This document shows, one piece after another, positions 8,345 through 15,763 of a stretch of 33,306 nt of DNA. The position numbers were made by a program, and so were the translations under genes. The stretch's first letter is position 1, and each line of letters begins with the position of its first letter. The DNA is from Thermodesulfobacteriota bacterium (GTDB lineage: Bacteria > Desulfobacterota_D > UBA1144 > Nemesobacterales > CSP1-2), in contig DASWID010000070.1 in assembly GCA_036397855.1 (NCBI GenBank), forward strand, positions 1 through 33,306, in the 5' to 3' direction. The notes below the pieces were generated by a model. It was not told the origin of the DNA. It saw only the letters and a list, made by a program, of their open reading frames with translations, and made no database searches.

Positions 8345-8689
8345 CTAAGAAATAAGCTCTCTCCAGGTCTTCCAAGCAAGTTCATGTTGTTTTAATATAT
8401 TAGTCCATGTAAAGGATGGTATTACAAAAGAGTTCCCATCTACTGATTTTAATCTGTCGGTCAGTCTGCTAATCCTATCTTTGTTTTTGTCAGTTATTTC
8501 GGCTCTCCATCTACCCACAAAAATCCAGATTAAGGGGTTTATGGTTTTAATTAATTTAAAATCGGAAAGGAGTCCTTCAACTGCTTGTTCAACTTTTTTC
8601 TCATCGGGTTGTTCTATGCTATATCTAGATATAATCATGCATATTGGCTCGAGATCGTAAACTGATCTTGGTTCGTTGTTTTTTCGCAT
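8345..8689 (-). CDS. Hypothetical protein
   Basis: 114 residues, no family recognised. The sequence mixes helices and a hydrophobic strand (INPLIWIFVGRWRAEI) and has several Trp residues; no signal peptide, metal motif or nucleotide motif is visible. GGGAG lies 12 nt upstream of the ATG, a poor spacing. It is convergent with the phasin-like gene and borders a repeat-rich intergenic region. Composition looks protein-like rather than random, but it could still be spurious. Confidence 0.45.
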   Translation of the reverse strand: MRKNNEPRSVYDLEPICMIISRYSIEQPDEKKVEQAVEGLLSDFKLIKTINPLIWIFVGRWRAEITDKNKDRISRLTDRLKSVDGNSFVIPSFTWTNILKQHELAWKTWRELIS

Positions 8690-8945
8690 GACGCAATGCT
8701 ATCTCCCATGCTGTTGAAGGTTAAATATCTATTACGGAGATGTGATTAGTTTACTGAAATTTTGAACTGTTAGGAAATACTATATAATCCAAACCCCGTT
8801 AGTTTCGTTACCGATAGATTTAATGAGAAAAGTCCAATAATTGCATTTATGAATTTCAAATCGTATTGTTTTTCATCAAGAAGCCCGGCGTCAAGCTATG
8901 GGGCATCGGTACCCGAAAATCGGTCTCTCATGTCATTGTCAGAAA

Positions 8946-9289
8946 CCCCTGAGAGACATCGAAGGGGATGAAGCAACCGAAAACGGAAAAAATGAGATTG
9001 CTTCGGGATAAAACTCCTCGCAAAGACAGAATGGGAGCAAACCCGGATGCCACCGACTCTCCGCCAGCAGCGTGCGGGGGCAGGCCTTGTCGGGGATCCG
9101 GAGGCGAAAGAATGGATTCCCGCTTACAATCCGCCCGAATGACTGGTTGTGAGATTGCTTCACTTTCGGAATTTATTCTCAGCGAGTCGAAGGGCAAATT
9201 TCACAGCAACTCTGGGATTTCCTGTCATCGCGAGGATATCGAAGCGATCTCCTGCCTAAGTTGAATGAATATTAGCGCGGCAAGCAACA
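8946..9289 (+). repeat. Composite dispersed repeat, copy 1
   Basis: Begins with a REP-like palindrome (CCCCTGAG...TCGAAGGGG, 8946-8967), contains GAGATTGCTTC twice, and ends with the 63-bp core 9227-9289 starting ATCGCGAGGATATCGAAGC. A longer 95-bp block, 9195-9289, aligns without gaps to the inverted copy at 12463-12557. The core holds a short ATCGC/GCGAT inverted repeat. Confidence 0.75.
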
Positions 9290-9401
9290 TGAAGTTATCA
9301 AGCTAAATTTGATAAAGACTTAAATTAATCTGCGTAACTGAAGAAAGGTTTCTGTGTTGTGAATTTATCTGTTATTACTTTTGCAACTGCGAATTAACTA
9401 C

Positions 9402-9430
9402 TTGACAACAATATATTATTTATATAAATT
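9402..9430 (+). promoter_or_regulatory. Predicted promoter upstream of maoC-like gene
   Basis: Perfect -35 TTGACA (9402-9407) followed by an AT-only stretch with overlapping -10 candidates: TATAAA at 15-bp spacing, TAAATT at 17 bp. It would give a leader of about 250 nt before the MaoC start. Confidence 0.35.
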
Positions 9431-9602
9431 AATATTCAGAAATTAAAAATACTCATTTTATCATTTTTTAAGTTTTATGAATGATACTATTAAGTTAACT
9501 CGCTTCCCAACTGGATAAATTTCCTCTGCTATGAATCTGACAATCTGTTTCATCAGGATTTCTAATTCTTATTTATAAACGTGTATAAGCAATTGCGAAG
9601 CA

Positions 9603-9695
9603 ATGGCTGCTTCTGAAAATCTAGAGGATGTAGAAACAGATGTGAATATAAAGGTGGAAAAACTTAAAGGAGGAAGAGAAGTGCTATGGGACTAA
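9603..9695 (+). CDS. Possible 30-residue upstream ORF
   Basis: ATG at 9603 opens MAASENLEDVETDVNIKVEK, continues LKGGREVLWD and stops at TAA 9693-9695, which overlaps the start of the MaoC-like gene by 10 nt. Its GGA GGA AGA codons are the ribosome site of that gene. No clear ribosome site precedes it. The acidic/basic composition looks peptide-like, and the overlap would allow translational coupling, but it may be chance. Confidence 0.25.
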   Translation: MAASENLEDVETDVNIKVEKLKGGREVLWD

Positions 9696-10588
9696 ATAGA
9701 GAATATATAGGACGTGAGTATGACCCTATCATTCATACTGTAACTGAACAAGAAATTAAAGAATATGCATGGGCTATCGGTGCTCGTAATTTGAGTTACT
9801 TTAATTATAATGGGGCCCTGAGTCCAATTGCTCCTAAAGGCATGGCACCACCGAGTTATGCGGTTGTATACGAATTGCCAATACTTGAGAAACTCTGGGC
9901 CGATCCGGATCTTCATGGTGGGGAAGAGCAAGCCAAAAGAAATGTTCTGATGCTTGTGCATGGCTATCAAGAGATGCGTTTTTACAAACCTATCAGACCT
10001 GGTGACAAGCTCATATTTAGAATCAAAGTAACCGATATTGAAGATAAGGGAAGCGGTGAATTATTGATTTTCAACGCGGTAACTACAGACGAGTCTGCAA
10101 ACAAGGTTGTGGAGTCTGATTGGGGTCTTTTTATAAGGGGTATCGGTAGTGGAAGACAACCCGAAAGGAAAACGAAGAGTGAACATCCTCCATCGGGTGG
10201 TGAAAGTCCTTTAGCATTTAGGAAGATAATCAGAGTTCCACTTGATATTACTTATAGATATGCTGAGGCTTCACATGACAAAAATCCCATACATATCGAT
10301 GAGGAAGTGGCTAAGAAAGCGGGACTTAAGGGTATTGTAGTTCACGGCCTATGTACGATGTCGATGGCGATGAGGGCAATAATAGAATGTTACACCGAGA
10401 GCGATCCCACGATGCTGGTACAGTTGGGTGTTAGGTTTTCTAGCCCGGTCTATCCTGGAGATACATTGGTTGTGGATGGATGGGAGTTAGGCAAAAAGGC
10501 AGAAAATACAATCCTAGGCTTTGAGGTATGGCGCCGTGACGATAATGTTAAGGTTATAAAAGGCGGTACGGCCGAGGTTACTATTTAA
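9686..10588 (+). CDS. MaoC-like hydratase with double hot-dog fold
   Basis: 300 residues, two hot-dog domains in tandem. The N-terminal one (about 5-155) is of the FAS1/MaoC N-terminal type (GREYDPIIHTVTEQEIKEYA). The C-terminal one (about 180-300) carries the hydratase-2 motif YAEASHDKNPIHIDEEVAKKAG, with Asp198 and His203 in the D-x4-H arrangement used to hydrate enoyl-CoA to (R)-3-hydroxyacyl-CoA. Such enzymes supply PHA monomers or act in modified beta-oxidation. GGAGG precedes the ATG by 12 nt. It stands alone, convergent with hflX, and the pair is enclosed by inverted repeat copies. The exact substrate is not readable. Confidence 0.88.
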   Translation: MGLNREYIGREYDPIIHTVTEQEIKEYAWAIGARNLSYFNYNGALSPIAPKGMAPPSYAVVYELPILEKLWADPDLHGGEEQAKRNVLMLVHGYQEMRFYKPIRPGDKLIFRIKVTDIEDKGSGELLIFNAVTTDESANKVVESDWGLFIRGIGSGRQPERKTKSEHPPSGGESPLAFRKIIRVPLDITYRYAEASHDKNPIHIDEEVAKKAGLKGIVVHGLCTMSMAMRAIIECYTESDPTMLVQLGVRFSSPVYPGDTLVVDGWELGKKAENTILGFEVWRRDDNVKVIKGGTAEVTI

Positions 10589-10627
10589 TTTTTCCAGGTA
10601 GATAGCTTTCGATAATAGTTTCAAGAC

Positions 10628-12346
10628 TTAATTTAATAGGACAGAATCAGCTGGCGCGGCTTTCTCTTGTATCCCACCAGAGGTTTTATCTTCGTTAATC
10701 TCATATTCTAAATCATATCTGCCATAACCAAAGAGTTTTACCTCGAGAAGTTCGAGTAAATCTGAGAGAGTTTCCTTGTTTAGAGCTGATATCAGGCGTG
10801 CTTGGTGTGCTTTCTTAAGTCTATTTATGGTTTCAATTGTAGCAGAGTCTATTTTATTGAACACAATGATTCTAGGTATAGATTCATAGCCTGTGCTTTC
10901 TAATATCTTATCAACTGAATCAATCCTTTCGTCCAGAAGTGGATCACTAGCGTCTGCTACATGCACGAGTAAAGAGGATTCACCCATTTCTTCAAGGGTT
11001 GCCCTGAATGCTTTTATCAGTTCATTCGGCAAGTTTCTTATAAATCCTACGGTATCTGTAACTAATATTTCTCCTTTACCCGGTAATATTAGTTTTCTGG
11101 TCGTAGGATTCAGGGTTGAAAAAAGCTTATTTTCAACAACAGCGTTACTTTTTGTGAGGGTGTTAAAGAGTGTAGATTTCCCAACATTCGTGTACCCGAT
11201 CAATGTTACGGTCGGTATTCCGGTTTCTGTTCTTTTCTTCCTTGTATGTTCACGTCTCTTGCTTATCTCCTCTATTTGCCTTTCGAGGTGTTCTATCTGT
11301 TGTCTTAATCGTCTTCTTTCTTCTTCAAGTTTTTTTTCGCCTGGACCCCTTGTTCCTATTCCACCTGCAAGTTGAGATAGCTCGATGCCTCTTCCGGTCA
11401 GCCTTGGTAGCAGGTAACGGAGCTGCGCTAATCGGACCTGGATTTTACCTTCACTTGTTACTGCATGTCTTGCGAATATCTCAAGTATCAATTGCGTTCT
11501 GTCAATTACGCCTAAATTTGTCTTTTCGGATATTGATTTTACTTGCGCAGGGGTTAATTCTAGGTCAAAAACAAGTGAATCTGCACCTAGCTGCCTGGCC
11601 CTCAGAATAACCTCTTCCGATTTTCCTTTTCCGATAAGATATCTTGGGTCTATCTGTTTTCTACCCTGAATTGTTTTATCTAATACTACTTTGTCCGCAG
11701 AGATGGCAAGAGATTCAAGCTCTTTAATTGAATTTTGCGCATCAACCCGGGAATTCGTATACACTCCTATAAGGAAAACACCCTCTTTTTCTCTGTGTCC
11801 GCCGATTTCGAAGAATGATCTTTCGTTGTCATATTCAATATCTGTTAGAAACTCTTCAAAATTAATATCTATGCGTCCCAGGTCGTTGTAGTCTATTATC
11901 TCCCACATCTTCCCGTCAGTATTCGGCGGGAGGATATGAGCTATTTGAAACTTCCCCGGAATTCCACCGTCTCTTACTTCAAGCACCCCTATAAGGTCTA
12001 GTCTTTCTTTCAACAGGGTTACAAGGTCAGGGTGTGATAAAATGGAGTCTTTTAGATGCGTGTGAATAAGCCGATAGCCTCTAAGTCTATACTTCGCCTC
12101 CCTTGAACGTTGGAGTTGATCAAAGGGCACTTGAAAGGAATCGCCAATAAAAACAATCTCTATTTTCCCTTTCCTGTTTATTAAAACTGTTATGCTTTTA
12201 TTTATTTCCTTCGATAAACTTGAAAGTGTCCTTCCAAGCTCTAAGGTGATGATTTCTCTTGGGGGTATCCTTCTCTTATATAGCCTTGAGAGGTTTCGAA
12301 TATGGCTAGATTTAAGACCTGAAATATTTCCTAGAATTTTTTCTAT
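10628..12346 (-). CDS. hflX: Ribosome-associated GTPase HflX (apparent ATA start)
   Basis: HflX binds the 50S subunit and splits or rescues stalled ribosomes using GTP. Seen: the glycine-rich linker GGIGTRGPGEKKLEEERRR before a coiled coil; the G domain with G1 GYTNVGKST, G3 DTVGFIRNLP and G4 NKID; upstream, the HflX N-terminal domain with ALIGKGK-like RYLIGKGKSEEV. The first ATG/GTG/TTG in frame is GTG 12130, which would begin inside a conserved block. The same frame stays open for 72 more codons reading GNISGLKSSHIRNLSRLYKR, ELGRTLSSLSKEINKSITVL and IGDSFQVPFDQL, matching the family's long N-terminus. None of these codons is ATG, GTG or TTG, but GGAGG lies 9 nt before ATA at 12346. The start is therefore set there (572 aa); GTG 12130 (500 aa) is the fallback. 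Confidence 0.85.
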   Translation of the reverse strand: MEKILGNISGLKSSHIRNLSRLYKRRIPPREIITLELGRTLSSLSKEINKSITVLINRKGKIEIVFIGDSFQVPFDQLQRSREAKYRLRGYRLIHTHLKDSILSHPDLVTLLKERLDLIGVLEVRDGGIPGKFQIAHILPPNTDGKMWEIIDYNDLGRIDINFEEFLTDIEYDNERSFFEIGGHREKEGVFLIGVYTNSRVDAQNSIKELESLAISADKVVLDKTIQGRKQIDPRYLIGKGKSEEVILRARQLGADSLVFDLELTPAQVKSISEKTNLGVIDRTQLILEIFARHAVTSEGKIQVRLAQLRYLLPRLTGRGIELSQLAGGIGTRGPGEKKLEEERRRLRQQIEHLERQIEEISKRREHTRKKRTETGIPTVTLIGYTNVGKSTLFNTLTKSNAVVENKLFSTLNPTTRKLILPGKGEILVTDTVGFIRNLPNELIKAFRATLEEMGESSLLVHVADASDPLLDERIDSVDKILESTGYESIPRIIVFNKIDSATIETINRLKKAHQARLISALNKETLSDLLELLEVKLFGYGRYDLEYEINEDKTSGGIQEKAAPADSVLLN

Positions 12347-12452
12347 ACTAAGATTCCTCCGCGTTCAGAGCGAAATTAAGATTACAAAAATTATAACCAT
12401 CATTAACTCTAAGTACAAGGAAGAGAGTGGCAACTTCAACATGATTTAACTC

Positions 12453-12630
12453 GCGAATTCCCTGTTGCTTGCTGCGGTACTGCTCATTCAATGTAGGTAG
12501 TAGATCGCTTCGATATCCTCGCGATAACAGTCAACCCCGGGGCTTATTGCGAAATTTACAACGCAAATTGAAGCAATCCCATCTTTTTTCACCTGTTTAG
12601 GATTCCCTCGTCCCCTTCGACCCTTCGATC
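12453..12630 (-). repeat. Composite dispersed repeat, copy 2 (inverted)
   Basis: Core 12463-12525 read on the minus strand matches 9227-9289 at 54 of 63 positions without gaps, the first 24 bases being identical. Similarity continues to 12557, and shorter shared pieces (GATTGCTTC, TCGAAGGGG) reach 12620. A GCGAATTC at 12453 extends the unit and recurs in copy 3. Confidence 0.8.
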
Positions 12631-12704
12631 TTTCGTTATTTCTCAACACTCAGGACTCAGGACTCCTCGCAACAACCGAAGAGACTGTCTGTTTATGTTC
12701 TGAT

Positions 12705-12726
12705 ACCCTGCAGCTTGCTGCAGGGT
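12705..12726. repeat. Perfect palindromic hairpin
   Basis: ACCCTGCAGC, TT, GCTGCAGGGT: a 10-bp perfect stem with a 2-base loop. No T-tract follows directly, so it reads as a REP-like palindrome rather than a terminator. Confidence 0.6.
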
Positions 12727-12827
12727 TGTTCATTTGTAAACCGTTAATTTATGAAATAAATTTAACCAATAAGTATTTTTGATGATTTCTAGCTTTCTTA
12801 TTTTGCCTGCTCAATGGGAGAAGCTTT

Positions 12828-13322
12828 ATGCAAGATTTTCGCGAAAAAATATTGAACATTGCTGATAGAAAGAAGCAAATTAGTAATAAAAGATCGATTG
12901 AGCCCGAAGGTAATAATTTGAGTATCAATTTGAAAGAGGTTATGAACATTCTATATGGTAAAACCGAACTAGGTGTCAATATCTACAATGAAGTGATTAA
13001 TGGTGGAGGACTCTCGATATTTAGGCTACCAGAGGAACTGTTACAGGTATTTCTAAATGTGCCTGGGAAACAGATCGGATTTTGCCTAATGTCAGATATT
13101 AAATTTGTCCTTTTTATTGGGGAAGTTCCGGATGAGGTTCTTGTCTTAGGGAAGAAAAGACAATCTTCCGGGAGTAGAGAGCCCTTTGTCACAAGAGCCA
13201 TACAGCTGATAAGAATTAAATTTGAACGCTCGGGAAATATTTATAGCTATGAGGATAACACAGGGTCTTTGATCGATCCCGATGAAATAATTATTCATAT
13301 AATTAAGTGGGCAGTTACCTGA
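12828..13322 (+). CDS. Hypothetical protein
   Basis: 164 residues, family not recognised. The first 40 residues are charged and helical (FREKILNIADRKKQI, with many Lys/Arg/Glu); the rest alternates hydrophobic strands and helices (IGFCLMSDIKFVLFIGEV, FVTRAIQLIRIKF). There is no signal peptide, membrane span or recognised catalytic motif. GGGAG lies 7 nt before the ATG, and composition matches neighbouring genes, so it is probably real. Its stop is 8 nt from the stop of a possible small membrane protein on the other strand. Confidence 0.65.
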   Translation: MQDFREKILNIADRKKQISNKRSIEPEGNNLSINLKEVMNILYGKTELGVNIYNEVINGGGLSIFRLPEELLQVFLNVPGKQIGFCLMSDIKFVLFIGEVPDEVLVLGKKRQSSGSREPFVTRAIQLIRIKFERSGNIYSYEDNTGSLIDPDEIIIHIIKWAVT

Positions 13323-13329
13323 TTAATGG

Positions 13330-13437
13330 CTAGGGATGTAGCACCACATGAGTTAGAGAGGCAAGGATTACGATAGATGCAATTAATCCAATTATGCCCA
13401 GTATGTATATGAACCCTTCCTTTTCGTTATTTTTCAT
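13330..13437 (-). CDS. Possible 35-residue single-span membrane protein
   Basis: The minus strand reads MKNNEKEGFIYILGIIGLIA, then SIVILASLTHVVLHP and stop. A charged N-terminus is followed by one hydrophobic span of about 20 residues, a common design of small membrane proteins. The only upstream purine stretch is a weak AGG about 8 nt before ATG, so translation is uncertain. It is divergent from the radical SAM gene. Confidence 0.35.
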   Translation of the reverse strand: MKNNEKEGFIYILGIIGLIASIVILASLTHVVLHP

Positions 13438-13527
13438 GGGAGCCTAATTATAACCAAGCCGGGTATTTTGTAAACAGTACTGAATACTATAGTTGCTTTG
13501 TTAGTTTTTTTTGTTTAATTTAAATGT

Positions 13528-14424
13528 ATGATTGAATATATAATTCCGTTTTTTAGACCTCCTAGCGAAGGTAAAAGCTTCATCCTGCAGGCGACAATTG
13601 GCTGTTCCCACAATGAGTGCACTTACTGTGCCATGTACAGAAAAGATGAACAGAGGTTTCGCGCTCGCCCTATGGCTGAAATAAAAAAAATTATAGATGA
13701 GGCGTCTGAATTCGGTCACATTACTGACCGTGTATTCATTGGTGATGGTAATGCCCTAGTACTTTCGCAAAAAAAGCTTGTCGAGATTCTTGAGTATCTT
13801 AATTTGAAATGTGTCAGACTTGCGAGGATAAGAATGTATGCAAATGTTGGGGATATAATAAGAAAGGGGGTTGATAAACTCAAGGAGCTAAGAAATCTAG
13901 GTCTGGATATGGTATACATAGGATTTGAAAGTGGTGACGATGTAGTTCTGGAGAGAATCAGGAAGGGCGCAAATTTTGAGGAAACCGTTAGGGCATCAAG
14001 GGTGCTCAAAGAGGCAGGCATTAAAAACTCTGCAATGGTTCTTCTCGGTGTCGGCGGGTTAGATAGGAGCCGTGAGCATGCTTACGCTACCGGAAAACTT
14101 CTTACCGATTCTGATCCAGAATACGTAGGGGCGTTATCACTCCAATTGAGACCGGGAGCACCGATTTACAAGGAATGGGAAGAAGGTAGATTTAAACTTC
14201 CTGATAAGTTTCAAATGATACAAGAACTTGAAATAATGGTGGAGAACACAATTCTTACCGACGGTTATTTCTTTTCAAATCATATTTCCAATTATCTACC
14301 AATAAAGGCAAAATTCCCGCGTGACAAAGAGAGCGTGCTTTCTAGAATTAGAGAGGTTTTGGAAAGTAAAGATGAAAAGTATCTTCGTCCCGATTTCTAC
14401 AGGGACGTTATAAATCAATATTAG
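13528..14424 (+). CDS. Radical SAM protein
   Basis: 298 residues. The 4Fe-4S cluster motif is CSHNECTYC (Cys26, Cys31, Cys34), spaced C-x4-C-x2-C rather than the common C-x3-C-x2-C; aromatic Tyr33 precedes the third Cys as usual. FIGDGNALVLS and MVYIGFESGDDVVLERI correspond to the beta-strand motifs that bind S-adenosylmethionine in the TIM-barrel half, and the C-terminus (about 230-298) lacks an obvious extra cluster or B12 domain. It resembles the COG1032-type Fe-S oxidoreductases whose substrates are mostly unknown. No Shine-Dalgarno sequence precedes the ATG, which follows an AT-rich stretch; initiation may be weak or leaderless. No partner gene indicates its substrate. Confidence 0.88.
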   Translation: MIEYIIPFFRPPSEGKSFILQATIGCSHNECTYCAMYRKDEQRFRARPMAEIKKIIDEASEFGHITDRVFIGDGNALVLSQKKLVEILEYLNLKCVRLARIRMYANVGDIIRKGVDKLKELRNLGLDMVYIGFESGDDVVLERIRKGANFEETVRASRVLKEAGIKNSAMVLLGVGGLDRSREHAYATGKLLTDSDPEYVGALSLQLRPGAPIYKEWEEGRFKLPDKFQMIQELEIMVENTILTDGYFFSNHISNYLPIKAKFPRDKESVLSRIREVLESKDEKYLRPDFYRDVINQY

Positions 14425-14435
14425 AAATGAGTCCG

Positions 14436-14551
14436 CAAATTACAAATCGCAAATGCCAAATCTCAAACAAATCCAAAATACAACCCCCAAAATTTTGCGA
14501 TTTGTGATTTCTTGGTTGGAATTTGTTTGTAGATTGGTGCTTGGAATTTGG
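14436..14551. repeat. Long imperfect inverted repeat of the AAATTCCAA type
   Basis: The left arm repeats CAAATNNCAAATNNCAAA-like units; the right arm (TTGGTTGGAATTTG, TGCTTGGAATTTGG) is its approximate reverse complement. It fills most of the gap between the radical SAM and LLM genes and could form an extended hairpin in a readthrough transcript. Confidence 0.6.
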
Positions 14552-14613
14552 TTAATATAGCCTGTCCATTGTGGATGAATAGCAACAAGTAAAACTCTTA
14601 AAGGGGAGTTAAG

Positions 14614-15552
14614 ATGAAACGGATTGGTACTATTTCTCCGGTTTGGGGTTGCAGTGTTGATGACTTGAGAGCGCTTGCGAGGATTGCTGAGAATGCTGGT
14701 TTTGAAGGCATATTCTCTCCAGAGGTGCCGCCTTATAGTGCACTTGCCAACGCACAGGTTTTTGCAGAGGCTACTTCAAAAATAAAAGTGGGCACTTGGA
14801 TCACTAATATTTATATGCGCCACGCTGTGGTTGCAACAGGCGAAGCTTTGACAATTCAGGAGATTTCGGGGGGAAGGATGATTCTGGGGTTGGGGGTGAG
14901 CCATAAACCAGTAAATGACCGCTATGGAATCGATATGGGTGACCCAGTCGAGGTAATGAGGAATTATGTAAATGCTGTTAAATCATTCGCGGATGGAAGC
15001 TCTCCGCTTCTTACTATTAAAAGGCAGCTTCCTAAATTGCCCGTTTATATCGCGGGTCTCACAAAGGGTGCGGCTCAATTAGCAGGTGAGGTTGCAGATG
15101 GTATCATGCCCTATCTGGCAACACCTGAATATATCAAAAAACTAAAAGCATACGTTATTGAGGGAGCAAATAAGGCGGGACGTAATCCATCTGAAATAGA
15201 TACTACTAGTGGTATACCATCGTATATATCCGACGATCTGGAAGCTGCACGTAATGCTGGAAAGCGGGGGTTGAGTGGTTACGCTAGGCTTCCATTTTAT
15301 CAGAGGATGATTAGGAATATAGGTTTTGGAGAAGTTGTTGATAAGATACAATCTGGCGAAAATCCTGCCGAAGCCTTTTCGGATGAATTGTTAGATGCCA
15401 TAGCCTTGGTTGGTCCCCCGGATCGAGCCAGATCTAGATTGGAGGTACATAGAGCGGCAGGAGTTGATCTGCCAATAATAGTTCCAGGTCCAGTAGGAAA
15501 GCAGAGTAATGTCGAGGTCATGCAGATAACAGTTGAGACCTATTCTGATTAA
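14614..15552 (+). CDS. LLM-class (luciferase-like) flavin/F420-dependent oxidoreductase
   Basis: 312 residues, a TIM-barrel luciferase-like monooxygenase/oxidoreductase. Family signs: the start MKRIGTISPVWG, AENAGFEGIFSPE, IKVGTWITNIYMRHAVVAT, then ISGGRMILGLGVSH (cofactor-phosphate loop) and LPVYIAGLTKGAAQLAGEVADGIMPY. Members use reduced FMN or coenzyme F420 to oxidise varied substrates; this sequence cannot decide between them, and no F420 biosynthesis gene is in the window. GGGGAG lies 6 nt before the ATG. It is followed by a hairpin pair and the convergent acyl-CoA synthetase. Confidence 0.88.
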   Translation: MKRIGTISPVWGCSVDDLRALARIAENAGFEGIFSPEVPPYSALANAQVFAEATSKIKVGTWITNIYMRHAVVATGEALTIQEISGGRMILGLGVSHKPVNDRYGIDMGDPVEVMRNYVNAVKSFADGSSPLLTIKRQLPKLPVYIAGLTKGAAQLAGEVADGIMPYLATPEYIKKLKAYVIEGANKAGRNPSEIDTTSGIPSYISDDLEAARNAGKRGLSGYARLPFYQRMIRNIGFGEVVDKIQSGENPAEAFSDELLDAIALVGPPDRARSRLEVHRAAGVDLPIIVPGPVGKQSNVEVMQITVETYSD

Positions 15553-15626
15553 TTTCATCTATCTCGAAGGGTATCCATGTAGCTTAATATAATTTTTTTA
15601 ATGAAATGTTGAAGAAAAAAGGTTTG

Positions 15627-15672
15627 CCTACCAGTCTCGCTGGTGGGATTTGATCATACGAGCAAGTCTCGT
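15627..15672. repeat. Pair of hairpins between convergent genes
   Basis: CCTACCAG-TCTCG-CTGGTGGG (8-bp stem with one wobble) and, 10 bp on, ACGAG-CAAGT-CTCGT (5-bp stem). Neither is followed by a proper T-tract. It may be a REP-like unit or may end transcription from both sides. Confidence 0.4.
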
Positions 15673-15763
15673 TTCCTACCCATATCAGATATGTATTAAA
15701 TATTTTAGAGCAGAGGATAGCTTTAGCCCTCCATGTATAGTCACTTAATGAGATCAGCAGAAA

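Larger units (their letters stand above)
8690..9685. other. About 1 kb non-coding, repeat-rich region
   Basis: No convincing gene. 8880-9290 is dispersed-repeat sequence (see repeat entries) richer in G+C than its surroundings; 9300-9600 is AT-rich with a predicted promoter at 9402. A 30-codon frame at 9603-9695 is listed separately. Confidence 0.5.
12347..12827. other. Intergenic repeat-rich region
   Basis: No gene seen. It holds the inverted copy of the dispersed repeat (12453-12630), a tandem CTCAGGACT pair near 12650-12670, and the palindrome at 12705-12726, then AT-rich sequence leading to the next gene. Confidence 0.45.

Noticed and set aside
8928-9264. Several overlapping frames of 74-98 residues on both strands
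   Set aside because: All lie in dispersed-repeat sequence; the peptides are repeat translations.
12192-12449. 85-residue plus-strand frame
   Set aside because: Its main part is antisense to the upstream in-frame extension of hflX, which matches the HflX family.
12705-12726. Palindrome considered as an intrinsic terminator
   Set aside because: No T-tract follows on either strand and the nearest gene ends are far away.
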